From Paraburkholderia madseniana (GTDB lineage Bacteria; Pseudomonadota; Gammaproteobacteria; Burkholderiales; Burkholderiaceae), in NCBI RefSeq assembly GCF_009690905.1, contig NZ_VOSW01000013.1, positions 1 through 64,000 on the forward strand: a stretch of DNA of 64,000 nt. Reading direction: 5' to 3'. Numbering within the stretch: the first letter of the stretch is position 1; each line of letters opens with the position of its first letter. The notes beneath the pieces were generated by a model. That model was not told the origin of the DNA. It made no database searches and saw only the letters and a list, made by a program, of their open reading frames with translations. A program made the position numbers and the translations under genes. Below are positions 34,062 to 43,086 of this stretch, piece by piece.

Positions 34062-35093
34062 TTACTTGGCTGCGAAACGCCGGCTCGATTGCGAGTGCGC
34101 AGGAATTGCCTGCATTGCTCGACGCCCAGCATCCGCAAACATCTCACGCAGCCGTTGTCGTTCGTTGTCTGTGAGATGTAAAGCCGCTGCCGGCATCGCG
34201 AGCACCAATTGCAGCGTCAGGTCACCGCGCGAGCCGTTGCGGTCGGTGAGTCCATGTCCGCGTAGACGGATCGTGCTGCCCTGTTGCGCGTTCGGCGGAA
34301 TCGTCATCTGGTGCGCACGGCCCAGAATCTGCGCTTCGAAGTTACCGCCGAGCGTGGCGGTCACGAAATCAACCTGAATCTCGCTGGCCAGATTCAAACC
34401 GTCTCGACGAAAGGCCGCGCTGCAGACAATCACGACCGAGAAGATCGCGTCGCCGGGCGGACCGCCATTCGGCCCGGGATGGCCGCCACCTTCGACGACA
34501 AGGCGCTGGCCATCCCACACACCCGCTGGAACCTTCACCGCCTCGGACTTCCGAAATGTTCTGATACCCGTGCCGAGACACGCTTGACACCGCTCACTCG
34601 CTGGCGGGCGACCGGTTCCCCCACAGGCGACGCAGTGCGTGCCCGAGGCCGACAGACCGCTGCCGTAGCAGCTCGCGCACTGGGCGCCCCTTTCCTGACA
34701 TGGATGACACGGTCCCTTCACCGAATAGCTCGCTTCGACCTCGCCGCCGTGAATCGCTGCTTCGAGCGGCACGAAAAGTTCGATCAGACAGTTCGCACCG
34801 CGCATGGGAGGCGGGCTGCGGTGTTCGCGTGAGTGGGCTGGCTTGTCGCGGTGCTCAGTCGATGCCGCCACCGGACTGGACACGGGCGGTTCACGCTTGC
34901 CGGTCAGAATCTCAAACGCCTCCTGAATGCGCTTGAACACCGGTTCGACTGTCGATTCGGCCCCCTTGTTGCGATCGGGGTGGTACTTCGCTCTTAGCCG
35001 TCGATACGCGCGCTTGACGTCTGCCGGCGACGCAGTGCCCGGCAACTTCAGCCGCCTATAGTATTCATCAAGACTCACGCATTTCCCCCGCAT
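34062..35093 (-). CDS. DnaJ-class co-chaperone with zinc-finger domain
   Basis: A J-protein of 343 residues. The J domain is at about residues 6-65, with HPD in AKYHPDRNKG. It is followed by a linker rich in Ser/His/Arg instead of a G/F region, a substrate domain that begins CLIELFVPLEAAIHGGEVEASY, four CxxC zinc-finger units (CHPC, CASCYGSG, CVACGGTG, CQACLGTG) and the DnaJ C-terminal domain up to about residue 315. The first zinc unit is shortened. I use the ATG at 35093; a GTG at 35075 with GGGGGA upstream gives MSLDEYYRRL and may be the true start. It is upstream of yciH and presumably cooperates with a DnaK encoded elsewhere. Confidence 0.88.
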   Translation of the reverse strand: MRGKCVSLDEYYRRLKLPGTASPADVKRAYRRLRAKYHPDRNKGAESTVEPVFKRIQEAFEILTGKREPPVSSPVAASTEHRDKPAHSREHRSPPPMRGANCLIELFVPLEAAIHGGEVEASYSVKGPCHPCQERGAQCASCYGSGLSASGTHCVACGGTGRPPASERCQACLGTGIRTFRKSEAVKVPAGVWDGQRLVVEGGGHPGPNGGPPGDAIFSVVIVCSAAFRRDGLNLASEIQVDFVTATLGGNFEAQILGRAHQMTIPPNAQQGSTIRLRGHGLTDRNGSRGDLTLQLVLAMPAAALHLTDNERQRLREMFADAGRRAMQAIPAHSQSSRRFAAK

Positions 35094-35418
35094 TTCTTTC
35101 CGTACGCGCAAGTCTATCAAGACGCGGTGAAAGGACTGCCAGTTGTCGAAACGTCACCTCATCTGCCGCTTTCAGCCGCTGGACCTGCGGCCTTTGTCTT
35201 CGCCCGCACCTTACAAAGTAATAACTTGAAAGCCTAAAAGTACGGCGAATTTACGTGTAAACGATAATTTGTCTGAAGAATGTATTGTGGCTGCCGTTAA
35301 CTGAATACATGGAGCACTTGCCGCATCCCCGGACGGCATTGCCGACTATCCGGCGACGCGCGAGCGTCGTTGGATCTATTTCTTTGTTCCAATTTTTTTC
35401 ACGTTGACGAAGCAAGCT
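35094..35418. promoter_or_regulatory. Divergent intergenic region between J-protein and chemoreceptor
   Basis: These 325 bases are clearly AT-richer than the surroundings, especially 35215-35285, and should hold both divergent promoters. No close match to the flagellar sigma-28 consensus (TAAA-N15-GCCGATAA) is found. No gene, repeat or RNA is seen. Confidence 0.4.
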
Positions 35419-37164
35419 ATGAATATCGGCAATATGAAACTCGGCGCCAAACTCATCAGCGCCTTTATCCTCGTATCAGTCATCAGTGCCATCGTCAGCG
35501 TGATCGGTGTCCGCAGCATGGGACAGATCAGCGCAAACGCAGACACGACCTATCGAATGGATCTCGTGGGGCTTAACCAGATCCAGCAAGCGAACGCCGA
35601 TGTGCTGAGAGTCGGCACATATCTACGCAACGCCATTCTGGCTTCCACTGCCGAGCAGCGGACCGCTTCGCTAGCCCAGGCCGAAAAAACCCTGGCCTCG
35701 GCGCGCGAGCACCTCAATCAAGCCGAGCCCCTCGTCTACACCGACAAAGGGAAAGCGACCTTCGCCGATCTCGATCAGGGCTGGCACGACTACATACAGG
35801 CCTTCGATGAAATGAAAGGCCGGATTAACGCCGCCGGGCTACAGGATCAAGCTGCCCTGACTGCCTATCTGTTGGGCGAATACCATGAGAAGGGTTTCAA
35901 GACCCTGGTCCTGATGGGCACTCTGGTTAATGTGAAACAGAGCGACGCCCAAGCGACGGCCGGATCTAACGACAAGGTGTACGAGGACGGCCGCAATCGG
36001 ATGCTCGTTCTGGTGGTCTTCTCCGTGTTGATCGGTTGGGGAATCGGCGTCTGGATGGCGCGCAGTCTGACACGGCAACTGGGCACTGAGCCGGCGACAG
36101 CCGCCAACCTCGCCAGAAGCGTGGCAGCGGGCGATCTCAGCGTAAGCATCGATCTCCGGCCCGGCGATACGAACAGCCTCATGGCATCGCTGAAGGCCAT
36201 GCGCGATGCCCTGTCGCAAGTCGTGGCGGAAGTCCGCGAGAACGCCGAAGGGGTGGCGACGGCGAGTGCGCAGATCGCACAAGGGAATCTGGACCTGTCG
36301 AGCCGCACAGAAGAGCAGGCAGCATCGCTCGAAGAAACCGCCTCGAGCATCGAGGAACTGACCGCCGCGGTCCGCCACAACACGGACAACGCGAAGCAGG
36401 CAGCAACGCTCGCCGGTACGGCCTCCGGCATCGCACAGCAAGGCGGCGAGGTCGTCGGGCAGGTGGTCGAAACGATGCGCGAGATCTCCGCAAGCTCGAC
36501 CAAAATGTCCGAGATCATCAGTGTGATCGAGGGTATTGCCTTCCAGACCAACATCCTCGCGCTCAACGCAGCGGTCGAGGCGGCTCGTGCCGGCGAACAG
36601 GGTCGGGGCTTCGCCGTCGTGGCCGGTGAAGTCCGCGCCCTCGCGCAGCGCAGTGCCAGCGCCGCAAAGGAAATCAAGGACTTGATCGCCGATTCGGTCA
36701 ACCGGGTGGAGGCGGGCTCGACGCTTGTCGAGCAGGCGGGCGGCACGATCAACGAGATCGTCGCGTCGGTGAAGCGTGTCACCGATATCGTGGGTGAGAT
36801 CTCATCGGCGTCGCAAGAACAGAGCACCGGCATCGAGCAGGTCAACCAGGCAGTCAACCAGATGGACCAGGTAACCCAGCAGAATGCCGCGCTGGTGGAA
36901 GAAGCTTCGGCGGCGGCACAGTCGATGGCGCAGCAGGCCCAGGGCCTGCGTGCAGCGGTAGCCTTCTTCAAGATCGACGTCAGGCGCGTATCTGTGTCAC
37001 CAGCGAATACGCCCCGGAAGGAACCACATCGGACGCCGCCGAAAATTCACGCATCGTCCCCTGCAAAGTTGACAAAGCCCACGGCGACGCCACGTTTAAC
37101 AAGTGCCGGAAGCACCGCAGTCGCGACCAGCGCCAGTGAGACTGCCGACTGGCAGACATTCTGA
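35419..37164 (+). CDS. Methyl-accepting chemotaxis protein (4HB sensor, HAMP, signalling domain)
   Basis: A 581-residue chemoreceptor. Membrane helix 1 is about residues 9-30 and helix 2 ([19 protein letters not shown]) about 195-215; the sensor between them has the four-helix-bundle look. A HAMP segment and the long signalling hairpin follow, with the strictly conserved tip [20 protein letters not shown]. The protein ends in DWQTF, which fits the xWxxF docking pentapeptide for CheR and CheB. The open frame begins at TTG 35404; the ATG at 35419 or that at 35434 is more likely. The ligand cannot be predicted. Confidence 0.95.
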   Translation: MNIGNMKLGAKLISAFILVSVISAIVSVIGVRSMGQISANADTTYRMDLVGLNQIQQANADVLRVGTYLRNAILASTAEQRTASLAQAEKTLASAREHLNQAEPLVYTDKGKATFADLDQGWHDYIQAFDEMKGRINAAGLQDQAALTAYLLGEYHEKGFKTLVLMGTLVNVKQSDAQATAGSNDKVYEDGRNRMLVLVVFSVLIGWGIGVWMARSLTRQLGTEPATAANLARSVAAGDLSVSIDLRPGDTNSLMASLKAMRDALSQVVAEVRENAEGVATASAQIAQGNLDLSSRTEEQAASLEETASSIEELTAAVRHNTDNAKQAATLAGTASGIAQQGGEVVGQVVETMREISASSTKMSEIISVIEGIAFQTNILALNAAVEAARAGEQGRGFAVVAGEVRALAQRSASAAKEIKDLIADSVNRVEAGSTLVEQAGGTINEIVASVKRVTDIVGEISSASQEQSTGIEQVNQAVNQMDQVTQQNAALVEEASAAAQSMAQQAQGLRAAVAFFKIDVRRVSVSPANTPRKEPHRTPPKIHASSPAKLTKPTATPRLTSAGSTAVATSASETADWQTF

Positions 37165-37540
37165 ACGGTGCAGCGCATTCAGGCTGGACGGCAACCTGTA
37201 GTCGAACGGACCGAGGTTCGCGATTCACGCGCGCCGCATGGTCGATAACACCTCGCAGCGCTCGCCTCAGCCATTGAGGCAGTGCATGCGAGCGACGTCG
37301 TAGCCGGGAAAGAGTACTCACGGATGGAGACACGGGCCCGTTTCAGGCGGGCTCGATGAAGCAGCACGGAACGCGATTGCAGCCGGTATGCAGCGCGTTC
37401 AGGGCCGTCTCGCTGTCTCCGCATACCGGCGTTGTGCCGCCGGCTTCGTCACGTTGCTCTTTCGAGGGCCACGTGCGACGTCCGTATGAGGGATAGCGAG
37501 ATCCGATTATTGGTTTCTACTCGGATCGTACTCAAAAAAT
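37165..37540. other. Intergenic region before the ThDP enzyme
   Basis: These 376 bases lie between the chemoreceptor and the ThDP enzyme, both on the plus strand. All reading frames are short or arginine-rich and none has a ribosome site. The last 60 bases, AT-rich around 37505-37540, probably carry the promoter of the downstream gene. I see no hairpin that would count as a terminator. Confidence 0.4.
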
Positions 37541-39283
37541 ATGGAATCACACGCTCCCCTCAATGTATCGACAACGGTCGTGAAGTCGTTGGAAGTCGCG
37601 AAAATCGATCACGTCTTCCTCGTGCCGGGGAAGATGATTTACCCGCTGCTGGATGCAATCGACAAGTCGCCATCGATTCGCGGAATTGTTTGCGCGCATG
37701 AGACCAGCAGTGCTTTCATGGCTGACGGTTATGCGCGGGCCAGCCGGAAATTTGGCGTGTGCGTGGGGATTGCCGGACCAGGCACCATGAATTTCGTGCC
37801 CGGCATGGCGGCCGCTCACGCCGACCGGATTCCCATGCTCTATATTGCCGGAGGGGTTTCGTCGCGCGCAGAAGGCAAAGGCGCGTTCCAGGACGCTACG
37901 ATGAGCGGCATTTTCGAAAGCGGCGTGGTAAGGAGTCTGGTCGAAAATGTCGTTGAACTGAAGAACAAAGACAATCTTCAGGCCGAAATGCGTCGCGCGA
38001 CAGACGGGTTGAACTGGATGCGTCGAGCGCAGTCTTTCGTGAGCATCCCTGTCGACGTTCAACGGCAGGAAGTTCTACCCGGCCACGACGCATCCCGGCA
38101 ACCGTACGATCATGACGAGTTCAACGCCTGCGAGGTCCCCGCGAACCTTGCTGCGTTGGATGCCTTGTGCAACAGGTACTTGCTCAAATCGAAGAGAGTC
38201 GCTTTCCTGATCGGCAGTCGCGGCAATGACGCGGAAACCGCAAAGGTCCTGCTCGACGCGGCCGAAAAATTTTGCATTCCTGTTGCGACCACGCTATCGG
38301 GAAAGGGCGCGTTTCCTGAGGATCATGTCCTTTCGCTCGGCGTGTACGGATTCTCGGGCCACTCGCGGGCCGTCCGCGTCATCAACTCGGACGAGCTCGA
38401 CGTCCTCGTCGTGTTCGGCAGCGACCTGAATCAGCGCGACAGCATGAACTGGACAGAGAAGCTGGCTGCCTGGAAGGAACTGATCATTTTCGACGACAGC
38501 TTCGACGCACCCGCGACGGGGCATGTCGCGCGCGGCAGGGTTTTCTCCGGGATTGGCGCCACATTTCGCGCGCTGTCCCAGATGGACACGAACCGGAGCG
38601 CCGACTTTCACACGATCCTGGAACGAAGAAAAGCATGGGTCGCCGAGGTCAACCAGACCCCGCTGTACGACTATAAGTTCGAGCAACCCGGCGTGCGGGG
38701 TTCAGATGGCGATCAATCGCTCTATACAGGAGATGTCGTCAAGCAACTGTGTCAACTCCTGCCGAAGGACGCAAACGTTGTCGTGGATTCGGGCGCTCAC
38801 CGGATATTCATGGCTCATTACTGGCTCTCATCGGGCATTGGCAACTATTTCTCATCCAGCTCCCTCGCGCCGATGGGTTGGGCAGTCGCCGCCGGGATCG
38901 GCGTCAAGCTTGCGGCCCCGGAGCGCCCGTGTGTCGTCGTGACCGGAGACGGGTGCATGCTGATGCACGGCATGGAGATCCAGACCGCAGCGCGATACGG
39001 CATAAAGGTGCTTTATGTCGTGTTGAACAATGCTGCGCATGGCGCGGTCCATATCGACGCAATCAGCAACGGCTCTATTCCGGCTCAGTTCAGCGAGCTC
39101 CCGAGTCATGACTGGGCCGCTTTTGCCACTTCGCTCGGTGTCGCGTCGCGCAGGGTTGAGCACCTCGATGACCTGGCAGATGCGCTGAGCGATGCATCAC
39201 AGCTTAACGGTCCATTCCTGATCGAAGTGATGACCGGGGTCTTTCCGGCACCGAATCGGTACTACGCGGAATGCGCGGCTTGA
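37541..39283 (+). CDS. Thiamine diphosphate-dependent enzyme, acetolactate synthase-like family
   Basis: A 580-residue ThDP enzyme with the three-domain layout of acetolactate synthase and related decarboxylases. The activating glutamate is E54 in CAHETSSAFMADGYAR, and the ThDP/magnesium motif GDGCMLMHGMEIQTA ends in LYVVLNN. The large-subunit signature for acetolactate synthase is changed around GAFPEDHVLSLGVYGFSG, so another 2-oxoacid decarboxylase, ligase or sulfoacetaldehyde-type activity is possible. It has no small regulatory subunit beside it. It faces the operon ending at 39333 and may or may not be part of that pathway. Confidence 0.88.
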   Translation: MESHAPLNVSTTVVKSLEVAKIDHVFLVPGKMIYPLLDAIDKSPSIRGIVCAHETSSAFMADGYARASRKFGVCVGIAGPGTMNFVPGMAAAHADRIPMLYIAGGVSSRAEGKGAFQDATMSGIFESGVVRSLVENVVELKNKDNLQAEMRRATDGLNWMRRAQSFVSIPVDVQRQEVLPGHDASRQPYDHDEFNACEVPANLAALDALCNRYLLKSKRVAFLIGSRGNDAETAKVLLDAAEKFCIPVATTLSGKGAFPEDHVLSLGVYGFSGHSRAVRVINSDELDVLVVFGSDLNQRDSMNWTEKLAAWKELIIFDDSFDAPATGHVARGRVFSGIGATFRALSQMDTNRSADFHTILERRKAWVAEVNQTPLYDYKFEQPGVRGSDGDQSLYTGDVVKQLCQLLPKDANVVVDSGAHRIFMAHYWLSSGIGNYFSSSSLAPMGWAVAAGIGVKLAAPERPCVVVTGDGCMLMHGMEIQTAARYGIKVLYVVLNNAAHGAVHIDAISNGSIPAQFSELPSHDWAAFATSLGVASRRVEHLDDLADALSDASQLNGPFLIEVMTGVFPAPNRYYAECAA

Positions 39284-39332
39284 ACAACAGCTATCGGGGT
39301 GCAGCGGTCGTTTGCGCAGTCGGGTCAGCTTT

Positions 39333-39554
39333 CTAGCGACAGCAACCGCAGCCACCTTGATGCCTGAAGCCATAAGCCCCTTCTTCCGCCGGTATGGTCT
39401 CGCCGCGCTGCGACAGCAACACCGTCGCACCGCTGGCGATGCGCGGCGACAGCAGCCCGCACTCCGGGCACGGCGTTCGCTCATCTCGCCTCGCGACCGG
39501 GCGGATGGAATCGAACGTCCCGCATGCGTCGCAGGCATATTCATAGATTGGCAT
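39333..39554 (-). CDS. FmdB-family zinc-ribbon protein
   Basis: A 73-residue protein with the FmdB/CxxC-SSSS pattern: MPIYEYACDACGTFDSI at the start and a second pair CPECG near residue 29, together one zinc ribbon. The C-terminus ends GGCGCCR, a cysteine-rich tail that may bind metal. The family was first met next to formamidase/amidase genes and is thought to be regulatory. It begins six bases after the dihydropyrimidinase-like gene and is the last member of that operon, so it may modulate or assist the amidohydrolase; that is inferred from position. Confidence 0.88.
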   Translation of the reverse strand: MPIYEYACDACGTFDSIRPVARRDERTPCPECGLLSPRIASGATVLLSQRGETIPAEEGAYGFRHQGGCGCCR

Positions 39555-39560
39555 GACGCT

Positions 39561-40982
39561 CTACCAGTGACCGCCCAGTTCGCCGCGCGTGACAAACTGG
39601 CCCTGACCGGTCCGTCCGACCCAGTCGCCGTTGTCGATCAGTAACTCCCCCCGTAGCAGCACTTTCTTCACCCGGCCCGTGACTGCGTGGCCTTCGAACA
39701 ACGTAAAGTCGCAATCGCCATGCTGCGTGTCCGCGCTGATCGTATGCGACTCGTTCGGATCGAACAGGACGATGTCGGCGTCGCTGCCGATCGCTAACGT
39801 TCCCTTCTTCGGGAACAGGCCGAAGAGCTTGGCTGGCGCAGTCGACATCAATTCGACGAAGCGATTCAGTGAAATGCGGCCGCCGCGTACGCCACCGTCG
39901 TAGACCACCGTCATGCGCGTTTCGACGCCAGGCACGCCATTCGGGATCTTCGAAAAATCGTCGCGTCCAAGCGGCTTCTGGTTAACGTTGCCGCGATGCC
40001 CCTCCTTCATGCAATACGGACAGTGATCGGTCGAGATCAGTTGCAGATCGTCGGTCTTGAGCGCGGTCCAGAGCGCGTTCTGCGCTTCCTTCGAGCGCAG
40101 TGGCGGACTCATCACATAACGCGCGAGCTCGAAGCTGTCGTCGGCGTATGCCGACTCGTCGAAGAACAGATAGTGTGGGCAGGTCTCTGCGAACACCGGA
40201 ATGCCGAGATCGCGCGCTTCGATCACATGCTTCAATGCTTCTTTCGCAGAAAGGTGTACGAAATAAACCGGCGCTTCGGCGAGTTCGGCGAGCTTGATGC
40301 CGCGATGCGTCGCTTCGCCCTCCATGATCGCGGGCCGCGTCAGCGCGTGATAACGCGGCGCGGTATGGCCCTGAGCGAGCGCCTCGCGAATCAGCAGGTC
40401 GATGACCGTGCCGTTCTCGGCATGCAACGCGATCATGCCACCGTGCTGGCCGACCATCCGCATCGCCTGAAAAATGGCGGCGTCGTCCGACATGACCGTG
40501 CCGGGATAAGCCATGAACATCTTGAAGCTCGAGACACCTTCGTGACGAATCGCGTATTGCATGTCGCCGAGCACGCGCTCGTCCACCTGCGTCACGATCA
40601 CATGAAACCCGTAATCGATGCTCGCGGCCGATGCGGCTTTCGATTGCGCCCGCGAGATCGCATCGAGCGGACTCGTGCCGGCCGTTTGCAACGCGAAGTC
40701 GATGATCGTCGTCGTTCCGCCGAAGGCGGCCGAGCGTGTGCCCGACGCAAAGTTGTCGCAGGTCACCGAGGCCCCGAAGGTGTTTTCCATGTGCGTATGG
40801 CAATCGACGCCGCCAGGAAACACCAGCAGTCCTGCCGCGTCGATCACCCGTGCATCCGGTCCTCCGTCGAGATTCAGTCCGATGCTGACGATGCGCTCGC
40901 CTTCCACAAGAATGTCGGCAACGTAGTCGTCAACGGCCGTAATGATGCGGCCGCCTTTGATGAGGGTTGGGGTCGAACTCAT
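39561..40982 (-). CDS. Dihydropyrimidinase/hydantoinase-family cyclic amidohydrolase
   Basis: A 473-residue amidohydrolase that opens cyclic amides such as dihydropyrimidines or hydantoins. Metal ligands are visible: H62 and H64 in DCHTHMENTFG, the lysine to be carboxylated K154 in SSFKMFMAYPG, H187 in ALHAEN, H243 in FVHLSAKEA and the aspartate in LISTDHCPY. The ATG overlaps the stop of the DapA-like gene (ATGA). A typical reductive-pyrimidine operon would also carry dihydropyrimidine dehydrogenase and beta-ureidopropionase; neither is here, so the substrate is probably different from uracil derivatives. Confidence 0.93.
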   Translation of the reverse strand: MSSTPTLIKGGRIITAVDDYVADILVEGERIVSIGLNLDGGPDARVIDAAGLLVFPGGVDCHTHMENTFGASVTCDNFASGTRSAAFGGTTTIIDFALQTAGTSPLDAISRAQSKAASAASIDYGFHVIVTQVDERVLGDMQYAIRHEGVSSFKMFMAYPGTVMSDDAAIFQAMRMVGQHGGMIALHAENGTVIDLLIREALAQGHTAPRYHALTRPAIMEGEATHRGIKLAELAEAPVYFVHLSAKEALKHVIEARDLGIPVFAETCPHYLFFDESAYADDSFELARYVMSPPLRSKEAQNALWTALKTDDLQLISTDHCPYCMKEGHRGNVNQKPLGRDDFSKIPNGVPGVETRMTVVYDGGVRGGRISLNRFVELMSTAPAKLFGLFPKKGTLAIGSDADIVLFDPNESHTISADTQHGDCDFTLFEGHAVTGRVKKVLLRGELLIDNGDWVGRTGQGQFVTRGELGGHW

Positions 40983-41929
40983 GAATCACTCCGTTGAGTG
41001 TCGGTTGCGATGGCGAGCGCGTCTTCGAGACGCATCAACTCTGCATGGGAAAGCGGCGGGATCGGCGGGCGCATCGACGGATGCGGAAAGTGGCCCAGCA
41101 AGTGCAGGCAAGCTTTCAGGCGCGCATTGGCGTACGAACCCGGTGCGGTTCCGTAGATTGCCTTCGCGAGCGGATAGATGCGCTCGTGAAGCTGCTGCGC
41201 GCGGCCGAGATCACCGTGTTCGACAGCGCGATACAGCGCCACGACCAGTTCGGGCACGACGGCCGCAAGGCTGACGAGGCTGCCTTCGGTACCGATCGCA
41301 AAGCAGGTGAACAGGTGTTCGTCGCCGGATGCCATCACGGCCACATGCGGCGCGATCGATTTAACGAGCCGGCGGTTTGCTTCGTACGCGGCCGTCTCCC
41401 AACTGCCTTCCTTGATAGCAACGACCTCGGGCAAGCCGACGAGCGCGGCAAGCATCTGCGGCGTGTAGGCCATGCCGCCCGTGGCGACGCCGGCCTGGTA
41501 AAGCATCATGGGCAGGCGGGCCTCGGAGTTAGCAATGCGGTGATGCGTCAGAACGGTGTCGAGATCAGTCGACAGCGCCCAGGAGAACGGCGGAAACAGC
41601 AGCATGGCGTCGGCGCCGGCCTGTCTTGCGTCGTTTGCGTGGGCCTGCGCCTCATAGCTGTCCTCGGCATTCACGCCGGCTACGATGATCGAGCGATCGC
41701 CGCAGACGGCATGCGCAATTTCCACGACGCGCCGCTTGTCCGCCGCCGAGAGCGTGAAGTTCTCGCCGGCATGGCCGTTCACCAGAAGCCCGACAATGCC
41801 GTCGACGCTCGCCACCGCTTCGATATGCCGCTCGAGCGCCGCTTCGTCCAGGTGTCGCCCATCCGCGTCGAGGGGGCACAGCGTAGCGGCATAGACGCCG
41901 TTGAATGGGTCGGCATGCGTAGGGATCAT
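40979..41929 (-). CDS. Dihydrodipicolinate synthase (DapA)-family lyase/deaminase
   Basis: A 316-residue TIM-barrel Schiff-base enzyme. The catalytic lysine is K173 in VVAIKEGSWETA and the tyrosine Y144 in LPMMLYQAGVATGG. The usual GTTGE motif is changed to NGHAGEN near residue 51. True DapA would be a housekeeping gene; the changes and operon context point to a catabolic relative, such as pyrroline-4-hydroxy-2-carboxylate deaminase, keto-deoxy sugar acid aldolase or dehydratase. It is coupled by ATGA to the genes on both sides. Confidence 0.9.
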   Translation of the reverse strand: MIPTHADPFNGVYAATLCPLDADGRHLDEAALERHIEAVASVDGIVGLLVNGHAGENFTLSAADKRRVVEIAHAVCGDRSIIVAGVNAEDSYEAQAHANDARQAGADAMLLFPPFSWALSTDLDTVLTHHRIANSEARLPMMLYQAGVATGGMAYTPQMLAALVGLPEVVAIKEGSWETAAYEANRRLVKSIAPHVAVMASGDEHLFTCFAIGTEGSLVSLAAVVPELVVALYRAVEHGDLGRAQQLHERIYPLAKAIYGTAPGSYANARLKACLHLLGHFPHPSMRPPIPPLSHAELMRLEDALAIATDTQRSDS

Positions 41930-43086
41930 TCTGTCTTTTCCCGATGAAGTTGGGCGGGCGCATCGTCATGAACAACAAGCCGCGCCGGATCGAACAAGGG
42001 CAACTCGGGTTCTTCGCCGAGCATGGCCTGGGCAAGCAGCTTGCCCATGTACGGACCGCTGGTGTAACCGGAATGCACGCAACCGATCACCCACGCATCG
42101 GGGGAACCGGGGAGCACACCGATCATTGGCATGGCGTCGGAAGTTTCGGCTTCGAGGCCGAGCCAGATGCGGGCCACGCGCGCTTTGGCGAGCGCGGGGA
42201 TCACATGCTGCGCGAGCCGGAGATTGCCGATCAGGTTGTCCGGCACGGTTTCCACGCCGCCCCGCTCGCGATCGCCGATGCCTTGCCAGCCACCGCCTAT
42301 CAGGACACTGCCGTTGGCGAACTGCTTCATCGACAGCAGCCCGTTCGCGATGCCCAGCACCGATCTCATCACGGGCGGCATGCGTTCAGTGACGATCAAC
42401 TGGTTGACGAGCGTTTTGACGGGGATGCGGATGCCGAGCATTGCGAGCAGCGGTTCCAGCCACACGCCGCCCGCCGTCACCAGACGCGTCGCGTCGATAC
42501 GGATGGCGTCATCCGGGCCGTACACCTGATACATCCCAGCGACGCGCTCGATGCGCGTGATCGGTGTCTGCTCGAAAACGTGTACACCTGCTTCGCGCAA
42601 TGCCGCATGGAAAGCACGGCCCGTGAGATAGGCGCTCGCGAAGCCATCGGTTGCACAGTACGCGGCTTGCAGCATTGCGGGATTCAGGCCTGGCTCGACG
42701 GCGAGCGCGGCATCCCGGTCGAGCAGATCGATCTGCGCGCCGTACTCGCGCCTCGCCGCCGCGCGTTGCTGCAGCAGCGCTTTCTCGGATTCGGTGAAGG
42801 CGAGCGAGAGGCCGGGTGCCGACGTCGCAAGCACGCCGTGGCCTAGCCACGTGTCGGTGTTCATCCACATTTTCCACGCGCGGATCGCGTAGGGAACGAG
42901 CGCGGCACGCGTCATATGCAGCGTCAGCGTGCCGGCGTTGACGCCCGACGCGCCACGGCACAGCGCATCGCGTTCGATCACCGCCACTCGCATGCCGGCT
43001 CGCGCCAGAAATAGTGCGGTGGTGCAGCCCATCACGCCGCCGCCAAGCACGGCGACATCGAATGCGGTTGTCGTCGGCTGGCTCAT
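41926..43086 (-). CDS. FAD-dependent amino-acid/opine dehydrogenase subunit (HcnC/OoxB-like, DAO fold)
   Basis: A 386-residue flavoprotein of the D-amino-acid-oxidase fold. FAD binding is VAVLGGGVMGCTTALFLARAGMRVAVIERD, with GASGVNAG following, and the C-terminal MPMIGVLPG and HSGYTSGPYMGKLLAQAM are typical of HcnC, opine oxidase subunit B and the beta subunit of D-hydroxyproline or sarcosine-type dehydrogenases. It is coupled by ATGA to the second flavoprotein gene and to the DapA-like gene. It is the likely catalytic subunit that oxidises the amino or imino group of the substrate. Confidence 0.9.
   Translation of the reverse strand: MSQPTTTAFDVAVLGGGVMGCTTALFLARAGMRVAVIERDALCRGASGVNAGTLTLHMTRAALVPYAIRAWKMWMNTDTWLGHGVLATSAPGLSLAFTESEKALLQQRAAARREYGAQIDLLDRDAALAVEPGLNPAMLQAAYCATDGFASAYLTGRAFHAALREAGVHVFEQTPITRIERVAGMYQVYGPDDAIRIDATRLVTAGGVWLEPLLAMLGIRIPVKTLVNQLIVTERMPPVMRSVLGIANGLLSMKQFANGSVLIGGGWQGIGDRERGGVETVPDNLIGNLRLAQHVIPALAKARVARIWLGLEAETSDAMPMIGVLPGSPDAWVIGCVHSGYTSGPYMGKLLAQAMLGEEPELPLFDPARLVVHDDAPAQLHREKTE

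Noticed and set aside
39561..40982. Reductive pyrimidine degradation operon
   Set aside because: Dihydropyrimidine dehydrogenase and beta-ureidopropionase are absent, so uracil breakdown is not supported.
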